Shown here: positions 6,804 to 9,633 of the stretch, one piece after another
How positions within the stretch are numbered: the first letter of the stretch is position 1
How the letters are laid out: each line of letters starts with the position of its first letter
Source of the DNA: Actinomycetota bacterium
GTDB taxonomy: Bacteria; Actinomycetota; UBA4738
NCBI GenBank assembly: GCA_005885015.1
Contig: VAYG01000066.1
Location: 1 to 9,633 of the forward strand
Direction of reading: 5' to 3'
Length of the DNA: 9,633 nucleotides
Program-made: the position numbers and the translations under genes
Notes under the pieces: generated by a model
The model's input: the letters and a program-made list of their open reading frames with translations, nothing else
What the model was told of the DNA's origin: nothing
The model's database searches: none

Positions 6804-8302
6804 AGGGACAAGTGGTGCTCAGAACGATCGGCCTCGTCGGGGTGGTCTCCCTGGTGGCGGCAGGCTGCACCGGCGGGGCGGCTGGCGGGGACAAAGCAGG
6901 TGGTGGCGGCGAGCCGATCGTGCTCCGGATGGCCAACGGATACGGCTACTTGGATGGCGAGCCGGCTGTGGCGTACTTCGTCGAGCGGGTCGGGGAGCTC
7001 TCCAACGGCCGCATTCACGTCGAGGTCGTCGACGATTGGGTGAAGGACTCGGCCCCGGGATTCGAGCAGCAGATCGTCAAGGACGTCGCCGCCGGCAAGG
7101 CGGACCTGGCGTGGGTCGGGACCCGAGTCTTCGACACACTCGGGGTCAACGGGTTCCAGGCGCTGACCGCGCCGATGCTGATCGACAGCTATCCGCTCCA
7201 ACAGGCCGTGATCGAGAGCGACATCCCGGGTCGGATGCTCGCAAGCCTAGGCGCACTCGACGTGACCGGCCTGGCGGTGCTCGCCGACGGCCTGCGCAAG
7301 CCGGTCGCCGTCGAGCGCCCCCTGCTCGGCCCCTCGGGCTGGCGGGGCATCACCTTCGCGGCCATTCGGTCGCAAGGACAGGCCGACTCCATCCGGGCGC
7401 TTGGGGCACAGCCGAGTGACCTGTGGAGTCATCCACTCGAGGAAGCGCTCGACGAAGGCAAGGTGCAGGGCCGCGAGATGAGCGTTCGTAGCTATTTCTT
7501 GGGCAACCTGTACAGCTTTGCCCCATACGTCACGGCGAACGTCAACCTGTGGCCGCAGACCGACGTGTTGCTGGCGAATCCCGCCCGCTTGTCCGGGCTC
7601 ACCGACCATGAGCGAGTATGGCTTCACCAGGCAGCGGAAGAGGCTGCCGCCCACTCGACCAGCCTTGTCCAAAGCGATGCAGAGGTGCTTCCAGCCGCGT
7701 GCGAGGCGGGAGGCCGTTTCGCCAACGCTTCTGAAGCCGACCTTTCCGCACTGCGTCAGGCTTTCGCGCCCGTTTACGCCCACCTCGAGCAGGACCCCCA
7801 GACAAGGGCGTTCATCCAGCAGATCCAGCAGCTCAAGCAGTCCACCCCGGCAGGGCCTGCCTTGGTGATCCCGCCCAAATGCACCGGTCCGGCGCTCAGG
7901 GAGCATCCGCCTGGGGTTGGGGAGTCCGTAGCGAAGATCCCGAACGGCGTGTACAGGGCGGATGTGAGCGAACAGTTTCTCCTGGACGCCGGGCTCAGTG
8001 CGACGGAGGCCAGGGACCAGGGCGGGATCCTGACGATCATCCTGGAGCCCGGACGGGCGACGTTTCGCACCAAGAGTGACCACGGACCCGTCCCCGACTG
8101 CGGGACCGACGTCTCGTATGACGGGGAGCGGGTGTCGTTCGCCGCTGACTACGGGATCCAGTGCGGGACCGCGTCGGACCGTCTCTTGTTCAGCGCGCGC
8201 TGGACGCTCGCCAACGGCGAGCTCCGGTTCGCCCAGATCGAGCCGGACGACCTGTTCGACCGGACGGTGTGGGGTGCCAAGCCCTGGAAGAAGATCGCCT
8301 GA
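6800..8302 (+). CDS. DctP-like TRAP solute-binding lipoprotein, paralog 5 (divergent C-terminal domain)
   Basis: The product is 500 residues. Start 6800 overlaps the upstream stop as ATGA and opens a signal peptide with lipobox VAAGC (C23); the frame upstream is a shadow of the propeller gene. No clear Shine-Dalgarno is seen, only a GCGGGCGGG tract, so coupling is likely. The core has ELSNGRIHVEVV (66-77), FEQQIV (88-93), AGKADLAWVGTRVFDT (98-113), APMLIDSY, DGLRKPVAV (163-171), RSQGQ (190-194), VQGRE and ANVNLWPQT (246-254), with Cys 301/361. The C-terminal domain (about 380-500) differs from paralogs 1-4. It starts NGVYRADVSEQFLLDAGLS and ends WGAKPWKKIA, a pattern I associate with lipocalin-like tails on actinobacterial solute-binding lipoproteins. 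This is the last gene of the run and converges with the regulator gene 20 bases on. Confidence 0.88.
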   Translation: MKGQVVLRTIGLVGVVSLVAAGCTGGAAGGDKAGGGGEPIVLRMANGYGYLDGEPAVAYFVERVGELSNGRIHVEVVDDWVKDSAPGFEQQIVKDVAAGKADLAWVGTRVFDTLGVNGFQALTAPMLIDSYPLQQAVIESDIPGRMLASLGALDVTGLAVLADGLRKPVAVERPLLGPSGWRGITFAAIRSQGQADSIRALGAQPSDLWSHPLEEALDEGKVQGREMSVRSYFLGNLYSFAPYVTANVNLWPQTDVLLANPARLSGLTDHERVWLHQAAEEAAAHSTSLVQSDAEVLPAACEAGGRFANASEADLSALRQAFAPVYAHLEQDPQTRAFIQQIQQLKQSTPAGPALVIPPKCTGPALREHPPGVGESVAKIPNGVYRADVSEQFLLDAGLSATEARDQGGILTIILEPGRATFRTKSDHGPVPDCGTDVSYDGERVSFAADYGIQCGTASDRLLFSARWTLANGELRFAQIEPDDLFDRTVWGAKPWKKIA

Positions 8303-8322
8303 CGATTCGGAGCGCTTGCGGT
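8303..8322. other. Convergent intergenic gap
   Basis: Twenty bases separate the stops of the solute-binding run and the regulator. I see no stable inverted repeat with a T tract, so any terminator must lie inside coding sequence or act by Rho. Confidence 0.6.
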
Positions 8323-9549
8323 TCAGGAACGGAGGAACGCCAGGACCGCTAATACGCGGCGATGCTCGTCGGGCGACTCGGGTAGTTGGAGCTTCGAGAA
8401 CACCTCCGAGACGTGCGAGTCGATAGCATCCTCGGTCTCGGACAGTCGTGCGGCGATCGCGTGGTTCGTCATGCCTTCGGCCACGAGGCCGAGCACCTCT
8501 CGCTCTCGCTCGGTCAGCTCGGAGAGCGGGTCCTCCCGGCGCCTCCGTCCGACGAGGCGGGAGACGATGGTGGGGTCGATCACGCATTCACCATCGGCGA
8601 TCCGACGCAGTGCATCGACAAGGACCGCAACGTCGAAGAGCCGTTCCTTCAACAGGTACCCCACGCTATCTGGATGGTCCTCGATCAGGCGCATCGCGTA
8701 GCTCGGCTCGATGTATTGGGACAGGACCAGCACGCCCGTCTCGGGGTATTCGGTCCTGATCCGGTGAGCTGCGACAAGGCCCTCGTCCGTGTGGGTCGGC
8801 GGCATCCGGATGTCCACGATGACCGCATCCGGCCGTGCAAGGGCCACCGCCCGCATCAGCCCGTCCAGATCCTCGGCTTCGCCGACGACGTCGAATCCCG
8901 CATCGCGGAGAAGGCGGACGATCCCTTCCCGCATCAGCATGACGTCCTCAGCCACCACGACCCGCCGCACGGAGGCGGCATGATCACCCGCTACGGAGTA
9001 CAGATGCCATTCCCCCGGGATGCCCTTGAGAGCATGGATCCCCTGGTCGCGGAATTGCACGCTACCTCCCGAGACGACGTCACGTATCGTGCTCGAAACC
9101 CGCACTTCGCCTGCCCCCGCTGTCGACAGGATCCGGGCCCCGACGTGCACAGCGATGCCACCGACCTTCCTGCCGATGACCTCGCACTCGCCCATATGGA
9201 GTGCCACCCGGATTTCGATGCCAAGCTCCCGCAGGGACGTCATGATCGCCTTCGCGCATTCGATCCCCCGATCGGGTGAATCGAAGATGGCGAAGAACCC
9301 GTCGCCGGCCGTGTCCATCTCCCGTCCGCAGAGACGCTCGAGGTGGGAACGGATGACCCGATGGTGAGTTTCGAGCAACTCTTTCCACTCTCGATCCCCT
9401 ATCTGGGAAGCGAGGTCGGTGGAGCCGACGATGTCGGTGAACAGGACGGTGGCCAGTACTCGCTCGCCCTCTCTGTGTGCCGGAGCTGACTCGCTCGTCA
9501 TCGCTGCACCAAGATCGGTCGAGCTCGCCTCATCGCCATGAGCTTTCAC
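8323..9549 (-). CDS. Class III cyclase domain - receiver - LuxR-type HTH fusion regulator
   Basis: The product is 408 residues from GTG 9549, or 392 from the in-frame ATG at 9501; neither has a strong ribosome binding site. Residues about 30-187 are a class III nucleotide cyclase domain with both metal-binding Asp positions (FTDIVGST, D39; TAGDGFF, D83). The usual purine-selecting Lys position holds Asp (D79), and the transition-state Asn position holds His (H135) with Arg kept (R139), so activity and substrate are uncertain. Residues about 195-310 are a NarL-type receiver: acidic pair E201/D202, phospho-acceptor D246 in VIVDIRMPP, S277 and K301. Residues about 342-403 are a GerE/LuxR DNA-binding domain (LTEREREVL, then TNHAIAARLS). 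The start overlaps the kinase stop by 20 bases, so the two are probably a two-component pair. Phosphorylation may control DNA binding, cyclase activity or both. Confidence 0.92.
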   Translation of the reverse strand: MKAHGDEASSTDLGAAMTSESAPAHREGERVLATVLFTDIVGSTDLASQIGDREWKELLETHHRVIRSHLERLCGREMDTAGDGFFAIFDSPDRGIECAKAIMTSLRELGIEIRVALHMGECEVIGRKVGGIAVHVGARILSTAGAGEVRVSSTIRDVVSGGSVQFRDQGIHALKGIPGEWHLYSVAGDHAASVRRVVVAEDVMLMREGIVRLLRDAGFDVVGEAEDLDGLMRAVALARPDAVIVDIRMPPTHTDEGLVAAHRIRTEYPETGVLVLSQYIEPSYAMRLIEDHPDSVGYLLKERLFDVAVLVDALRRIADGECVIDPTIVSRLVGRRRREDPLSELTEREREVLGLVAEGMTNHAIAARLSETEDAIDSHVSEVFSKLQLPESPDEHRRVLAVLAFLRS

Positions 9550-9633
9550 CCCGAAGGGGGATCTCGGCGGTGAGTCTGGTTCCGCGGCCGGGAGGGCTCT
9601 CGACGTGAAACACGCCCCCCAGGGCCTCGACCC
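9530..9633 (-). CDS. Histidine kinase, C-terminal end (partial)
   Basis: Only about 33 codons lie in the window, read from 9631 down to TGA at 9532-9530. The text VEALGGVFHVESPPGRGTRL followed by TAEIPLRG matches the end of a HATPase_c domain, where the last Gly-rich loop (SPPGRGT) precedes the closing strand and an IPL ending. This is typical of HisKA_3-type kinases paired with NarL-type regulators. The gene overlaps the downstream regulator start and should be the first of the two in the operon. Sensor and transmitter regions lie outside the window. Confidence 0.8.
   Translation of the reverse strand, partial: VEALGGVFHVESPPGRGTRLTAEIPLRGESSWR

Noticed and set aside
7247..8587. A 446-codon open frame on the - strand across the end of paralog 5 and the end of the regulator gene
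   Set aside because: It runs antisense to two well-supported genes, its translation is rich in Arg, Gly and Pro with no recognisable motif, and long antisense frames are expected at this GC content.
1..9633. CRISPR array, tRNA, rRNA, transposase or phage genes
   Set aside because: No short regularly spaced repeats, RNA gene patterns, transposase motifs or terminal inverted repeats were seen. The repeated sequence present is explained by paralogous genes.

Overview
The window is GC-rich coding DNA with almost no intergenic space. High GC, lipoprotein signal peptides on every extracellular protein, and a NarL-type regulator fused to a class III nucleotide cyclase suggest a soil or sediment Actinomycetota or a related high-GC monoderm such as Chloroflexota. 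This assignment is inference from gene style; no rRNA or marker gene is present.

Positions 1-8302 (+ strand) hold a tightly packed run of six genes. Five are paralogous lipoproteins of about 500 residues. Each has a lipobox, a Gly-rich linker, a TRAP-type (DctP-like) solute-binding fold and a C-terminal domain of about 120-140 residues that looks like a lipocalin-type beta barrel. The first is cut by the window edge. The second carries a net frameshift in its last domain. The third looks like a mosaic of the first two. The fifth solute-binding gene (6800-8302) has a divergent C-terminal domain. Between the fourth and fifth sits a lipoprotein with seven beta-propeller repeats (5724-6803), whose leader is nearly the same as that of the solute-binding paralogs. 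Most junctions are ATGA overlaps or near-overlaps, so the genes are probably co-transcribed and translationally coupled. No TRAP membrane subunit (DctQ or DctM) lies in the window.

Positions 8323-9633 (- strand) converge on this run. They hold the last codons of a histidine kinase and, overlapping it by 20 bases, a cyclase-receiver-LuxR HTH fusion protein that is probably its response regulator. Twenty bases separate the two convergent units, and I see no clear terminator hairpin there.

A working picture, by inference, is a surface array of related ligand-binding lipoproteins that has grown by tandem duplication and recombination, next to a two-component regulator. Whether the array feeds a remote TRAP permease, acts as a scavenging or sensing layer, or signals to the kinase cannot be decided from this sequence.
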